Below are positions 1-9,396 of a stretch of 64,000 nt of DNA, piece after piece (within the stretch, counting starts at the first letter, position 1; every line of letters starts with the position of its first letter). Both the position numbers and the translations under genes were made by a program. The notes below the pieces were generated by a model. It made no database searches and was not told the DNA's origin. It was given only the letters and a program-made list of their open reading frames with translations. Source of the DNA: Semisulcospira habei. Its lineage: Eukaryota; Mollusca; Gastropoda; Semisulcospiridae. The stretch is taken from contig BTPG01000008.1 of NCBI GenBank assembly GCA_036245525.1, positions 28,297,040-28,361,039 of the forward strand, written 5' to 3'.

Positions 1-137
1 CCCCGCCCCTGCAAAATCCACATCTTAGTGCGAATAAGAATCAAGGGTCTTATATTACCCCTCTCGCTTCCAGAGTCAGTTGTGTAAAATCATCTGCTCA
101 GTGCTGCGCTGAATACTCATTTGAGATCGAACTCTAG

Positions 138-207
138 AGTTCAAGGGTAGTGCCTGGTTAGCTTGGCGCCTACAGGCGCCGAGCTAATCAGGCACTACAC
201 TTGAACT
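138..207. repeat. Family A foldback core, copy A1
   Basis: Near-perfect hairpin whose arms meet at GGCGCC-tac-aGGCGCC. It starts AGTTCAAGGGTAGTGCC and ends with the complementary GGCACTACACTTGAACT. The outer flanks have decayed and no TTAA pair is visible. Confidence 0.85.
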
Positions 208-605
208 GTCCTGCCTAATGGATATCCATCAGCTAGCTTACTCTTCAAAGTGAAAGGAATATGAAGAAAAACAAACTGGATTGCACATGTGTTCTACACA
301 TTTACACACACACACACACAAAACGCTTGTGGGTTCAGTCGCACTGGCAAAGTTTTGGATGCTGTTTGTGAGGTGCTCTCCGGTTGCAAAACGAGCCATA
401 ACATTCGGATTTTGTTGTAAGAAAAGAGGTATTTTTCCAGCACTTCTGTTTTCATTTTGACATGAGCATGTGTTATCAGCAGGACGTCTGAGAAAACATA
501 AAGCGTTATACACTTCAGTTTATTGTTTTGCGTGAGTCTTTGTTCTTGGCAAGACTCAGTTATCGAAATGCAGAGGTCGAGGTTCCCCGGCGATTGACGG
601 AGTAG

Positions 606-790
606 GGAAGTGTGTATGTGTGCGTGTATGTTCGATGTGTGTGTGTGTGCGTGGGGGGGGGGGGGGGGCGGGGGGGGGGGGGTCGATGGGGGGGGGGGGG
701 GGGGTAGGGGAGAGGGAAGGAGGTAGAGGAACTGAGTGGTGGTTGTAGGAAGTGTGTGGAGGTGGGGGTGGGGGAGGGGGTGATGAGCAC
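606..790. repeat. GT tract followed by long G-rich tract
   Basis: Interrupted (GT)n from about 606 to 652 runs into G-runs interrupted by single C, T or A (about 653-708), then purine-rich GGGGAGG sequence to about 790. The complementary strand gives proline-rich frames that are simply the C-rich strand translated. The stretch between A1 and this tract holds nothing recognisable. Confidence 0.9.
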
Positions 791-894
791 AGGCGAAGGG
801 TGACACAAGAATCATTTGAATTTACTTAACTTTGGTTTCTGCGACATGATAGACCGAAAGCAATGTAATGTGAAATAATAATAATAATGATGCC

Positions 895-1690
895 ATGACC
901 TGGCTAATGATGCCATGACGTGAAGCTTGAAGTGACGTCATTTCGCTGCTTGTGCTTCTGCAGAATAGCTATGCTACGCCAGACCACAGAGCTTACGAGT
1001 AGAGGGAAGTGCCGTGTGTCCGTCTTTATTTCTGTGTGTCAGTGTGTGTGGATCAGAGGGTTCGTTAGAGTAGAAGGAGATGGATTCCAATCGCTACAAA
1101 AGCCCACAGAGCGTAATGATGGCGGGAAGTGCCGTGTGTCCGTCTTGATTTCTGTGCGTCAGTGTGTGTGGATCAGAGAGTTCGTTAGAGTAGAAGGAGA
1201 TGGATTCCTATCGCTACAAAAGCCCACAGAGCGTAATGATGGCGGGAAGGGCCGTGTGTCCATTTTATTTATGTGTGTCAGTGTGTGTGGATCAGAGGGT
1301 TCGTTAGAGTAGAAGGAGATGGATTCCTATCGCTACAAAAGCCCACAGAGCGTAATGATGGCGGGAAGTGCCGTGTGTCCATCTTTATTTCTGTGTGCCA
1401 GTGTGTGTGGATCAGAGGGTTGGTCAGAAGTAGAAGGGGATGGATTCCTGTCGCTACACGAGCCCACAGAGCAAACCGTAATGGCGGGAAGCGCCATGTG
1501 TCCGTCTTTATTTGTGTGCGCCGACGTGTGTGTTGATCAGACGTTGGCTTAGAGAGGAGGGGAGTGGATCAGCATAATACGCCTAAAAATATGAACAAAT
1601 CTGAATGTTCCTAAAAGATAAACGCAACTGAGCTCCAAACAATACGGTAGACTTCGCGATGAAATCCTCATCTTGTTTGCTTTGACCCCC
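895..1690 (+). mobile_element. Dispersed repeat carrying a minisatellite, copy 1
   Basis: The segment from about 895 (TGATGCCATGACGTGAAGC) to about 1690 recurs on the opposite strand at 48590-49025, with the same left flank, including TGACGTCA, and the same right flank (CAATACGGTAGACTT then GATGAAATCC). The two copies differ mainly in the number of internal 120-bp repeats. No coding capacity, long terminal inverted repeat or clear target duplication was seen, so the class is unknown. A non-autonomous element with an internal VNTR is the best description. Confidence 0.7.
1004..1560 (+). repeat. Tandem array, ~120-bp unit, about 4.6 copies
   Basis: Units begin GGGAAGTGCCGTGTGTCC at 1004, 1124, 1244, 1363 and 1486, so the period is 119-123 bp. 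The first four are very similar and the last is the most diverged. Open frames through the array come from the period being close to a multiple of three and are not supported as genes. Confidence 0.95.
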
Positions 1691-1755
1691 GCATCTTTGC
1701 TATGACAAAGTCAGTCAAAACCTAATAACACAGTCTACCCAATAATCAAAAGACC

Positions 1756-1797
1756 CTCGGGCCGACATCGGCCCGCGCACGAAATGTGCGCGGGCGT
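1756..1797. repeat. Family D GC-rich hairpin, copy D1
   Basis: Inner hairpin GCCCGCGCAC-gaaat-GTGCGCGGGC preceded by CGGGCCGACATCG. It is a shorter relative of the hairpins at 8456 and 27695. The surrounding 1690-2225 holds nothing else recognisable. Confidence 0.75.
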
Positions 1798-2229
1798 ATC
1801 CAAAGAAACACTGATGTAAATGAGGCCAGGGAGAAACAAAGACTGATCAAGATATGTCCCAGCATCTGCGGGCCGCCGGAATCCTGGTGGTCTGTGACTC
1901 TGTGCCGTTGGGTGAAGTGTCAGTGTTTCGCTATCTTCTCTCGCCAGTGCCGAAAGGGTTAACCCATTATTCCCTTTCCTTGCTTCCATTCAGTGAAATT
2001 CCTACGATTGTTCTGCAGTTATATCAGTTTCCGCTGTTATTTTTGTTCTGTGTAAAAATAGGCTAGATTCCATAGCTGTTTTTGGACTTCCGGTTTGGAC
2101 GCTGGGGTCCTGACAATCATCTCACTCTGGCATCCCGGAATAACCTCGCTGAAACATGTTTTTTTGGCGGAAACGCTAACTCCCATCGTAAATTGTCTCT
2201 TTGTTTGAAAGAAGTGTTTAATTGATCTT

Positions 2230-2302
2230 TGCAAGGAGCATAGATCTTCAGTCATAAGCCCCCGCAATATGCGGGGGTCCATGAAGATCTATGCCTCTTG
2301 CA
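2230..2302. repeat. Family B foldback core, copy B1
   Basis: Arms of the GCAAGAGGCATAGATCTTCA type around a CCCCCGCAATATGCGGGGG centre; the left arm has extra and changed bases. The right arm ends CTATGCCTCTTGCAG. Outer ends are not clear. A pyrimidine tract (CCCTCCCCCCTCC type) follows at about 2345-2372. Confidence 0.8.
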
Positions 2303-2496
2303 GTGTCGAGTTACTTCACTTTTCCGTATGCCATTCCCCTAAGTTCCCCCTCCCCCCTCCCCCCCCTCCCCTTCCTGTCGTGTCACTGTGACCCAAGCCA
2401 TATGAAAAAAAAAGACAATTTGGGATGTCTCCAAACAGGAAAAACCCACGGAGAAATGCATTCATTACGGAAAAGAAATCGCCGATCCAGACAGTT

Positions 2497-2710
2497 TTAA
2501 CTCATTCAGCCCGGCGCACGTATTTCCCAAATTTTGGAGGCTTCATCTAACGACTATGCGCCTACTGAAGGAATTGGATCGAACATGATAATTCAAGGGC
2601 AGTGCCAGATTAGCTTGGCGCCTGTCGGCGCCAAGCTAATCTGACACTACCCTTGAACTATCATGGTCGACCCATCTCCTGCTGTAGGGCGTCAGGGCTG
2701 AATGGATTAA
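2497..2710 (+). mobile_element. Family A TTAA foldback MITE, copy A2 (full length)
   Basis: Complete element bounded by TTAA (2497-2500 and 2707-2710). Outer inverted ends are CTCATTCAGCCC and GGGCTGAATGGA. An asymmetric spacer with CCAAATTTTGGAGG lies left of the central hairpin (about 2586-2666), whose arms meet at GGCGCC-tgtc-GGCGCC. It has the same orientation as the copy at 6287 and the opposite one to 34490. Confidence 0.9.
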
Positions 2711-2924
2711 TAAGGTGCTAGTAGGTTATAATGTTTTTCAGCTGAAAAGAAAGAAGCACAGGTCTTCGGAAATTACGGTTGCTTAAAAAAAAATAGTCTG
2801 GAAATTTGTATCAGTTGATGACATACAAGATATAAATCGTATGATTTCATACGTAATCTTTTTACGTACAAATGCATTAAACTTGAATTGGTGCTAGTCG
2901 TATCCCTTTCTCAACCACCGGACA

Positions 2925-3074
2925 CATTTGTTCATTCAGCTACCAAAAGCCACAACCGTCAAAAGAACACAGTTACAAATTGGTCTCAGTCACGCGGGGG
3001 GGTTCATGAAGGTCTATGCCTCGTGGAGTTTTGCAGATGGTTATGTTCATTTTCCCTCTGAGAGAAGCGGTTAA
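2925..3074 (+). mobile_element. Family B MITE, copy B2, left hairpin arm lost
   Basis: The spacer (CCAAAAGCCACAACCGTC) and right arm (GGTTCATGAAGGTCTATGCC) are present, but the left arm has been deleted, so the foldback is gone. It ends with TTAA at 3071-3074. Confidence 0.75.
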
Positions 3075-3183
3075 ACTGTGAAGGTGATATATAAAATACA
3101 AATTAAAAACAAACCGACGCTGGCACTGAGAAGCGCTAGAACAGCTTCTTTCCTGCTTGAATCGCGGTTCTAATTTCAGTTAT

Positions 3184-3415
3184 TTAACCCTTATCATTCG
3201 GAACACACCAGTGTGTGAAATAAGTTTGACTAAAATAGTTCAAGGCTAGTGCCAGAATAGCGTGGCGCTAGAGGCGCCAAGCTATTCTGGCACCACCCTT
3301 GAACGAAAGCCATTGGTCTATATCCTTATCTGTAAGTTCTATAATGTAGCTTGCATATGGCAGTGTACAAATTTGAACCTTTCAGCCTCAGTATTATATG
3401 AGTTACACCAGGCAC
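3184..3415 (-). mobile_element. Family A TTAA foldback MITE, copy A3
   Basis: Hairpin 3236-3304 sits in a subfamily whose spacer (TATAATGTAGCTTGCATATG) matches the reverse complement of the copy at 12195. The left boundary is TTAA (3184); the right TTAA has mutated to TTAC. Confidence 0.8.
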
Positions 3416-3565
3416 ACCATCCACCAGCAAGAGGCACAGATGTACGTGCTTTCTAGCAGACGCCTCGCCGGTTCATATCCAACATGTGCCTCAAAAAGGA
3501 TTATTTGACGATAGGTCTGCACGGGTTCCATAGGCTTGCGACTGGTTTAGATGCTGTCCGCTTGA

Positions 3566-3641
3566 CGCATTCGAGACGTGCTGCAGAAGGATACGCGGCT
3601 TGATGCCGGTATCCGTCTACGACATGTCTCGAACGTGTTAA
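3566..3641. mobile_element. Family E foldback, copy E1
   Basis: Imperfect hairpin with ends CATTCGAGACGTGCTGC and the complementary GACATGTCTCGAACGTG, and GATACGCGG near the centre. A second copy with better arms is at 62471. Its right TTAA (3638-3641) is shared with the adjoining family A element. Confidence 0.75.
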
Positions 3642-3851
3642 CTCATTCAACGCATTACACACGCTTTAACAAGGTATGGGCACAATTTTGATATAAATCA
3701 GTTGACTATGATAGTTCAAGCGCAGTAAGGGCGCCAAGCTATTCTGGCACCCCCCGTGAACAGTCATGGTCGATCTGCGTTCTGAACTGCACTGTAATAA
3801 TCATCAAAGAGAAACATTTCGGGCATTAAACTTTATGGCTCAATGTGTTAA
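3638..3851 (+). mobile_element. Family A MITE, copy A4, hairpin shortened
   Basis: Bounded by TTAA at 3638 and 3848. The left hairpin arm lost about 25 bases between AGTTCAAGCGCAGT and the GGCGCC centre, so only the outer parts of the arms still pair. Sequence from 3852 to 4173 shows nothing recognisable. Confidence 0.75.
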
Positions 3852-4173
3852 TTAATTTGCGTCATCTACACAGCGTCGGCTTCTAAAAGCAAACATGTCT
3901 TCGCTCTCCGGTGCAAGACGTAACCGATATCAACGTATTAAATATCGGACATAAATGCGCACTTTGATAGAAATTTGTTTATAGCCAAACGCAGACGCGG
4001 GTCGTCGTGACCTCGGCGTCCTCAGAAGCCTCGTTTTCAATTAGCTTTCACGTCCGTCACCGCGAGGTTAGCAGCTTTTATCGAATCCATCATGGAGATC
4101 ATACGGTGCGTAAGATCTAATTTATAATGAATTAACGGGCAGTTCAAGTTTCACGAGCAGTTCGGTGTGATGC

Positions 4174-4398
4174 TTAACCCCATTCGCTGCCACTGTACTG
4201 ACGTAAATGTTTGTTTCTGAAATCTTTGTTCATTCAACGACCGTGAAAACGGCAAAACCGTTCGAGAAACGTGGTTGCACATTGGTCTCTGCAAGAGGCA
4301 TAGATCCTCATGAGCCCCCGCAGTCGCGGGGGCTCATGAGTATCTATGCCTCTTGCAGTTGGGTCGCGTTCACCTTTTCTTGGCAGTGAAGGGGTTAA
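4174..4398 (+). mobile_element. Family B TTAA foldback MITE, copy B3 (full length)
   Basis: Bounded by TTAA at both ends (4174-4177, 4395-4398), with outer ends CCCCATTCGCTGCCACTG and TTGGCAGTGAAGGGG. The central hairpin 4290-4358 has arms of about 31 bp around a CCCCCGCAGTCGCGGGGG centre. This is the clearest reference copy of the family. The right arm ends in TCTATGCCTCTTGCAG, which reads as a 3' splice acceptor. Confidence 0.9.
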
Positions 4399-4589
4399 TA
4401 TTTGTTACCCCTCTCTCTTGGAGCTGTAATGTCCAAATCAGTAATCACAGATGGTTTTCGGCTCTGTGCTAATCAAAGGAAATTCACCGGCTTTAGTTTG
4501 AATTGTGTTTGCTGCCGATCTGGGTTATTTATGTTCGTGAAATTAATATAAAGAACACCTGCTTCTAGATGTTTTCCCTGATTTTTGTG

Positions 4590-4860
4590 TTAACCCATTC
4601 AGTCCCAAAACATCACAGAGAGCTGGTAGCTCAGGTGGTAGAGCGTTCGACTCTGTTCCAAAAGGTCTCGTGCTCGGGTCAAATTTGTTCGGACCCTATT
4701 TGGTGCCCCATCTTTAAAATCACCGTCGTGGTGGACAAAAGACGTTAGGTTCAGCCGCCCTAAAGTTTTCCTGATACACTGCAATCATGAGGAGATTGAT
4801 CAAACATGATAGTTCAAGGGTGGTGTCAGAATAGTTTGGCGCCTTGAAACATCATGGTCT
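4590..4860 (+). mobile_element. Family A MITE, copy A5, interrupted by a SINE and truncated
   Basis: Starts TTAACCCATTCAGTCCC (4590). A SINE occupies about 4618-4778. The hairpin left arm resumes at 4806 and reaches GGCGCC, after which most of the right arm is missing. The right boundary is not clear. Confidence 0.75.
4618..4778 (+). mobile_element. tRNA-headed SINE (SINE-2), copy a
   Basis: The head resembles a tRNA: GGTAGCTCAGGTGGTAGAGC corresponds to an A box and GCTCGGGTCAAATTTG to a degenerate B box. The body includes AAAATCACCGTCGTGGTGGA and CAAAAGACGTTAGG. The same body occurs on the opposite strand at 55748-55908. Such SINEs are transcribed by RNA polymerase III and copied by a partner LINE. 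It lies inside the left half of a family A MITE, so it is younger than that copy. Confidence 0.8.
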
Positions 4861-4950
4861 ATCGGTCTCTGAATTGGTATAGACAATAATTATATATTCT
4901 ACACGGGAGATATACTAAAGGCCATTGCGTGTATAGGGCTTAGTGCGTGA

Positions 4951-5140
4951 ACCCCTTCACGTCCAGTGGATGAAGATTATATTATGTTGTTAAAATCAAT
5001 GTGAAGTTCAACGTCAAAGATCTAAAGTCCGCGTCAAAAGAACGTGGATACAAAGTGGTGGCGAATGCGGAGGCTCATGAGGATCTGTACCTCTTGCAGC
5101 TGCGTGGCGTTAATTTTTTTCTTGGCAGTGACGGAGTTAA
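4951..5140 (+). mobile_element. Family B MITE, copy B4, left arm lost
   Basis: The left end CCCCTTCACGTCCAGTGGA and right end CTTGGCAGTGACGGAG-TTAA (5137-5140) are present. Only the right hairpin arm (about 5066-5099) survives. Confidence 0.75.
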
Positions 5141-5527
5141 AGTAGAATTTTAGCTTTAGTATGTTCTGAGAACCCAGGGCCGCACAGAATCTGGCACCCG
5201 GTGTAATGCCGGAAGTACTCCGGCGTTCCAAGATTCATAAATCCATCATCCTCTCTCTTTTTAAAGGGGGTCTGCACACATTAAATCTGTCCAGACTTGA
5301 AAGCTTGCTTTCAACACTTCAGCAGTTAAAAACGAAACGGATAACAATTAAAAGAAGGTATTCGGGGAAAAATAGGTATCGGAAAACGAATCTTTCTCGC
5401 GGGCCAAAATGGGCTTCGGTTCGAGCAATTCTGGCCCAAAGAACAGATAGCCTTTCCAAAAGAAACCTGCTACACTATTTTCCTCCCCCCCCCCCCCCGC
5501 TACACTATTTTCCTCCCCCCCCCTCCC
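5141..5527. other. No gene; C-rich duplicated motif
   Basis: No coding or RNA feature was recognised. Near the end the motif CTACACTATTTTCCT followed by a C-run occurs twice in tandem (about 5471 and 5501), directly before the repeat that starts at 5528. Confidence 0.6.
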
Positions 5528-5910
5528 CCCACCCGGGTCTGCCCTGGGGGACTTGGGTGGGTTTAGGTACTTTTTAGTTCCCAGGGTCACCCTGGTCAGC
5601 CCCACAGGGTGGGTTTTTCTCTCTATTCTGGGGCATGTGTTTCTGTCTACCCTTTGTCCATTCACCTGTATTTGCCTTTTTAACACTCTCCCTACTGTCT
5701 GCACTGCCTGTAGCTCTTGATATTGGATGTGTGTTGCTAAATGGTCTTAGCTTTATTTAGGCCCCATGTGTTAGGTTTATTTAATGTATTTGACCGGCTG
5801 GCGACATACATTCAATGTTCTGTTTAGTTTTTTTTTTCACAAGCAGTGCAGGCACGTCCTGAGAAAGCCTTGTTGCTGTCGGGACGTTAAGCAATGTACA
5901 ATCAAACCCC
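5528..5910 (+). mobile_element. R3 retroelement-like repeat, copy 1
   Basis: A ~380-bp repeat beginning CACCCGGGTCTGCCCTGGGG and ending GTCGGGACGTTAAGCAATGT-ACAATCAA. Other copies are at 31408, 32299 and, on the opposite strand, 56744. One copy has a 13-bp target duplication (see 31395), which points to target-primed retrotransposition. No tRNA head or coding frame was seen, so it may be a SINE or a LINE 3' end. Confidence 0.75.
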
Positions 5911-5983
5911 CCCCCCCCCTCCCAATTTGATAAAAGGAACATAGTTGGAGTCATGCAGTCCTCAGTCTTCCCGTTTCGATGAC

Positions 5984-6051
5984 TTGCAAGAGGCATAGAT
6001 TCTCATAAGCCCCTGCAAATGCAGGGGCTCGTGAAAATCTATGCCTCTTGC
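5984..6051. repeat. Family B foldback core, copy B5
   Basis: Arms GCAAGAGGCATAGATTCTCA and the complement meet at CCCCTGCAAATGCAGGGG. The arms carry a few G:T-type mismatches. Outer ends are not clear. From 6052 to 6286 there is an open frame with no recognisable protein and nothing else. Confidence 0.85.
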
Positions 6052-6286
6052 TGGCATAGATGCGCCCCGCCTTTCATGTACCTCTTTGCGCCCCAGAGAG
6101 AGTAAGACCTCGAGGTTTTAGACCAGAGTTGCAACCATTTACCTGCAAAGAGTGTTGCAATTTTGTGGGGCAGGGTGGTTTCTTTCGCAGTGGTACCACT
6201 GCTTCATCCTGTAAACCTTCCAGACATTGCGCAGACTTGCCTTGGGGGAGGTCAAGTATAGTATTGATCTGGGTGTGGCGGTATCG

Positions 6287-6505
6287 TTAACTCATTCAGC
6301 CCCACGCACGTACTTCCCAAATTTTGGAGGCGTCATCTCAGCGACTATGCACCAGTTGCAGGAGATGGATCGACCATGATAATTCAAGGGTAGTGTCAGA
6401 TTAGCTTGGCGCCAACAGGCGCCAAGCTAATCTGGCACTACCCTTGAATTACTGATCACGGTCGATCCATCTCCTGCTGTAGTGCATCAGGGCTGAGTGG
6501 GTTAG
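6287..6505 (+). mobile_element. Family A TTAA foldback MITE, copy A6 (full length)
   Basis: TTAA at 6287-6290 and a mutated TTAG at 6502-6505. Outer ends are CTCATTCAGCCCC and GGGCTGAGTGGG. Hairpin 6370-6466 has arms meeting at GGCGCC-aaca-GGCGCC. The spacer matches the copy at 2497. Confidence 0.9.
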
Positions 6506-6794
6506 TCATGTTGTTTACGTAGCCTGTGTCAGTCTTCCGTCTTTTCTGGTTTGTTGTTGCTTGGTATGGTATAGTTCATGAACATTACATTTCGTCTCAG
6601 TGAGAGACGTTCCTGTGTTAACCCATTACATAAATAAATAGATAAATCAGCGCTTTAAATAGGCGCTTTATCCCAATTGAATATCGGCTCACAGCGCCGC
6701 CGCGAACTGAACCCAACAAGCACGCTCACAGGAATCACTGACGCGCATTCACTCGCACACTGTACATAAACACAGAACATTCACGTGGTGCTAA

Positions 6795-7414
6795 GTCGGC
6801 TGTTCTTAACTGGATGAACTCTTGATCGGCAAATCTAGATAGGAGAAGATCGGCAATCTTTTGGTTTGTTTCTTAATTGAGTTTGAATGAACCTAGGCGA
6901 ACGTCAGCAAACCAGATTTGCCATGATTCTCTTCCTTAACTGAAGTGCTTGATTCGGCGTACTTACTGTCTGAGAAGGTGTTTAAAATGACTGCCGCTAT
7001 GGCGCTTTGCGATTTGAACGATTCTTGTTTTTGTACTCCTTGCAGTAGCGATCCCACAAACAGCGTTGCGCCTCCCACAAATCAATAAAAATAGGTCTTG
7101 TTCTTCGCACGAGTGAAATATCGCTGTCCGCCATCGTTGTTTGTATCGGTGACTATCTTCTTATCTCCAACGCAGAACTTCAGAGGGTAAAACTTTTGAC
7201 CAATCAGAGAAAAGGTTTGCCTTGGATCGCTCGACATGTCGAACGAACGTTTTCCGACAGCAAACTATGATTTTTCGAGGTTCGTGAACTACTTCGAACT
7301 AGGTTCGCCGTATCTTTAGATCGTTCAACTACGAACCAGCCTGGTTCGCCCGAGATCGTGAACTCTAGATCGTCAGAGTTTGCGAACTAAGGTTCGTTTA
7401 ATTAAGAACAGACT
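6795..7414 (-). mobile_element. PIF/Harbinger-type non-autonomous transposon, copy 1
   Basis: A 620-bp insertion into SINE-1 flanked by a TAA target duplication (6792-6794 and 7415-7417), as expected for PIF/Harbinger elements. The ends contain the inverted motif TGTTCTTAA / TTAAGAACA. Many GAACTAGGTTCG-type short repeats lie near the right end, and a CCAATCAG motif lies near 7199. The minus strand carries the first exon of a MADF-like protein (6997-7134). A second copy of the element is at 49200-51796. No transposase is present. Confidence 0.75.
6997..7134 (-). pseudogene. MADF-domain-like exon inside Harbinger copy 1
   Basis: A 45-codon frame starting at the ATG complementary to 7132-7134 and stopping at a TAG complementary to 6997-6999. 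It contains FIDLWEAQRCLWDRY and KEYKNKNRS. The spacing of LW, LWD and YKNK resembles the N-terminal half of a MADF (Myb/SANT-like) DNA-binding domain, which some Harbinger elements encode as a second protein. Downstream, ACA-GTAAGTAC (minus strand, about 6963) looks like a splice donor but lies out of frame past the stop. The related copy at 49.4 kb carries the same stop, so the lesion predates both insertions. The family call rests on motif spacing only. Confidence 0.5.
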
Positions 7415-7777
7415 TAAGGGGCAGGCTCAAGCGAGCTACTGAAGTTTTAGAAATTCAAACCGTTTATATTTGAAATTTGATGAAGTGGGCTGAAAAAATT
7501 AATTGATACCAAAGTCGTGGGGGAGGAAGAGCCGGAGTACCCGGAGAAGGAACCCGGCTAGACGGTCCGCCCGAATTAACGGTGACACTTGCTAGAGGAG
7601 AAAAGTCCGACGCCGGAACCGGGTATCGATCCTGGCACCTCTAGCATTGGTGGCAGGCGCTTTTACCGCTGCGCCACGGACCGCCCGAGGTTGATCAATT
7701 TTTTTTTTTTTAAACAAATTAGAGAGTTATCCTATGAAGGCTACAGTACAGTTCCGGCTACAGTACAGTTCCGGCGA

Positions 7778-7906
7778 CAATGATAGGTCAAGGGTGGTGC
7801 CCTGACAGCTTGGCGCCCATGGGCGCCAAGCTGTTCTGGCACCACCCTTGAACTATCATGGTCAAATGAATCTCATGTTAGAGCGCATCAGGACTTAAAA
7901 GGTTAA
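7778..7906 (+). mobile_element. Family A foldback, copy A7
   Basis: Hairpin 7778-7863 with arms meeting at GGCGCC-cat-GGGCGCC. It ends with AAAAGG-TTAA (7903-7906). The left outer end is missing; a tandem duplication of GGCTACAGTACAGTTCC precedes it. Confidence 0.8.
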
Positions 7907-8069
7907 ATAAAACATTATAACGTTTAGTGTAAGATCTGAACAGAGAACATCCCAACAAAGAAACTGAGAAACAGGCTTAGAAAAGACAGTTACAACAGTT
8001 GCGTCTTCCCATCAGTCTCGAAAACATAAGTTGCAAATTGTGTACGTGTGTGTATGTCTAGTTTGAACA

Positions 8070-8120
8070 AGGGTTAAAACCCGAAATATTATTAAATTGC
8101 GTTGTAGCTGTTTTTTTCTA

Positions 8121-8155
<35 letters not shown>
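8070..8155 (+). repeat. R4 retroelement tail-like fragment plus poly-T
   Basis: GGGTTAAAACCCGAAATATT and TTAAATTGCGTTGTAGC, followed by TTTTTCTAAGAG, match the reverse complement of the 147-bp insertion at 51403-51549. A T-run (about 8127-8151) follows. A third fragment on the opposite strand, with AAAGAAACACTCTTAGAGAA, lies at about 9345-9375. Confidence 0.55.
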
Positions 8156-8257
8156 GGATGCTGTCCGCATTCATTCTTGGCAGTCACGCTTTTGGTCTGG
8201 ATTTCGGATTTTAAAAAGAAAATTAAGGCCAAAGTTTGCTCATGCGATATGTGGCAT

Positions 8258-8335
8258 CAGCAAGAGGCATAGATTCTCATGAGCCCCACAACTTTGCGAG
8301 CATGCGGCTCATGCCTATGATATGTGTCTCTTGCA
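8258..8335. repeat. Family B foldback core, copy B6, degenerate
   Basis: The left arm GCAAGAGGCATAGATTCTCA is intact. The right arm is altered (GGCTCATGCCTATGATATGT) but still ends GTCTCTTGCA. Confidence 0.75.
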
Positions 8336-8455
8336 ACCTTGAAAGGGTTACTGTGACATCATCCGGGTCTCGAGTCAGGGAAATCTATGTTTCGTGCAGA
8401 TGAAAGAGTTTAGAGAAGGGGCCGTTCTGTATACAAGTCAGTGCGCAAAAGGTCC

Positions 8456-8524
8456 TGGGGCCGATGACGGCCGCAGCTGGCCCGCGCACGACTGCGCGGG
8501 CCAGCTGCGACCGTCGTCGGTCCG
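8456..8524. repeat. Family D GC-rich hairpin, copy D2
   Basis: Arms GCCGCAGCTGGCCCGCGCA and the complement around a short centre near 8490, with outer arms CCGATGACGG / CCGTCGTCGG. TGCGCAAAAGG just upstream also precedes copies D3 and, in part, D4. Confidence 0.85.
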
Positions 8525-9395
8525 AAGCCGGATATCAGTAATGCATTTTTGCTATCGGGGGAATCATGGGCCACCTAGACAGAATGATTATACAGGTTTG
8601 AGTATATTGTTTACTAGTTTGACTTCCGTGTTTACTACACGCTCACCGAGGCCTGATAAACCGCCAACCCAGACACAAAGAGATTCGGCAAATGTTTACC
8701 TCAACCTGATTTAATTCATAAGAGCAACATGCCCTGTCATGATCATTGGCTTCCGGTCTGTGAACTTGCAACGGATATAGGGCATGGACTTCTGTTTCAC
8801 TTCGTCTTCTTGGCCAAAGGAAGTGGATCAAACTGTCTGCGACCTATACCTGTCGGCCTGTCATATATAGTTCACCGGAACCGGAAGTCGCTCTGGCAGA
8901 TGCAGGATGCGCTTGTGCCGATGTCCCATTGTCTACAGAAGGACTGAGTTCATTTGGATTGTGAAAAGCAGCCCATTATCGTTTATTTTTTGTTTTGCTG
9001 TTTTAATTGTGTTGCTGACGCGATGGTAACTCGTAACAAACAAACAAACAAATAGAAAAAAAAAAAAACAAAAAAAACAACAAACAAACACGTGTTCATA
9101 TACAATACACAATGTTTGTCTCCCTCGACTCGCTACCGCTGATCAACATTGACGAATCGAGGGAAGCAACCAGTGTGTTTGATGGCCCGCCCGAATTAAA
9201 GTGTTTGCTACGTTTGATTAGTGTATGAAATTTTTAATTACTCAAAAATCCTCCTTAATTCCTTCCTTGCCAATGTACATATATTGTGTTTAAATATCCA
9301 GACAAAAAGGTGGCTCCAAGCGTGTAAAAGACGAGAAGAATCCAACGGAAAAAGAAACACTCTTAGAGAAGACAGTTTTGTTTTGTTTTGGGGTT
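8525..9395. other. No supported gene
   Basis: Open frames here have no recognisable protein motifs. There is an A-rich stretch at about 9030-9090. A short match to the SINE-1 body (GCCCGCCCGAATTAA) is at about 9185, and an R4-like fragment is at about 9345. Confidence 0.6.
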
Positions 9396-9396
9396 T

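Larger units (their letters stand above)
6631..7692 (-). mobile_element. tRNA-headed SINE (SINE-1), copy b, split by a Harbinger insertion
   Basis: On the minus strand the head (to about 7692) has A-box-like TGGCGCAGCGGTAAAAGCG and B-box-like GGATCGATACC. It is followed by a long body that matches the SINE at 43870-44262, and a short A-rich (AAAT)n-type tail lies at 6631-6650. The body is cut at 6794/7415 by a 620-bp insertion. The uninterrupted copy at 44 kb serves as the empty site. Confidence 0.8.

Noticed and set aside
294..815. Proline-rich frames on the minus strand
   Set aside because: They arise from the C-rich complement of the G tract and the adjacent CA repeat.
920..1552. Overlapping frames encoding repeated VWIRGFVRVEGDGF-like peptides
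   Set aside because: The 120-bp tandem repeat keeps frame by chance because its period is divisible by three; the second genomic copy has a different unit number and no conserved start or stop.
2230..2302. Family B hairpins as bacterial-type terminators or CRISPR repeats
   Set aside because: The context is eukaryotic, the copies are dispersed in both orientations with TTAA ends, and there are no regular spacers.
4618..4690. Possible tRNA gene
   Set aside because: The cloverleaf is incomplete and the sequence continues into a SINE body shared with 55748-55908, so it is a SINE head.
8729..8947. 72-codon frame MPCHDHWLPVCELATD
   Set aside because: No motif, no second copy and no splice or promoter context that I could support.
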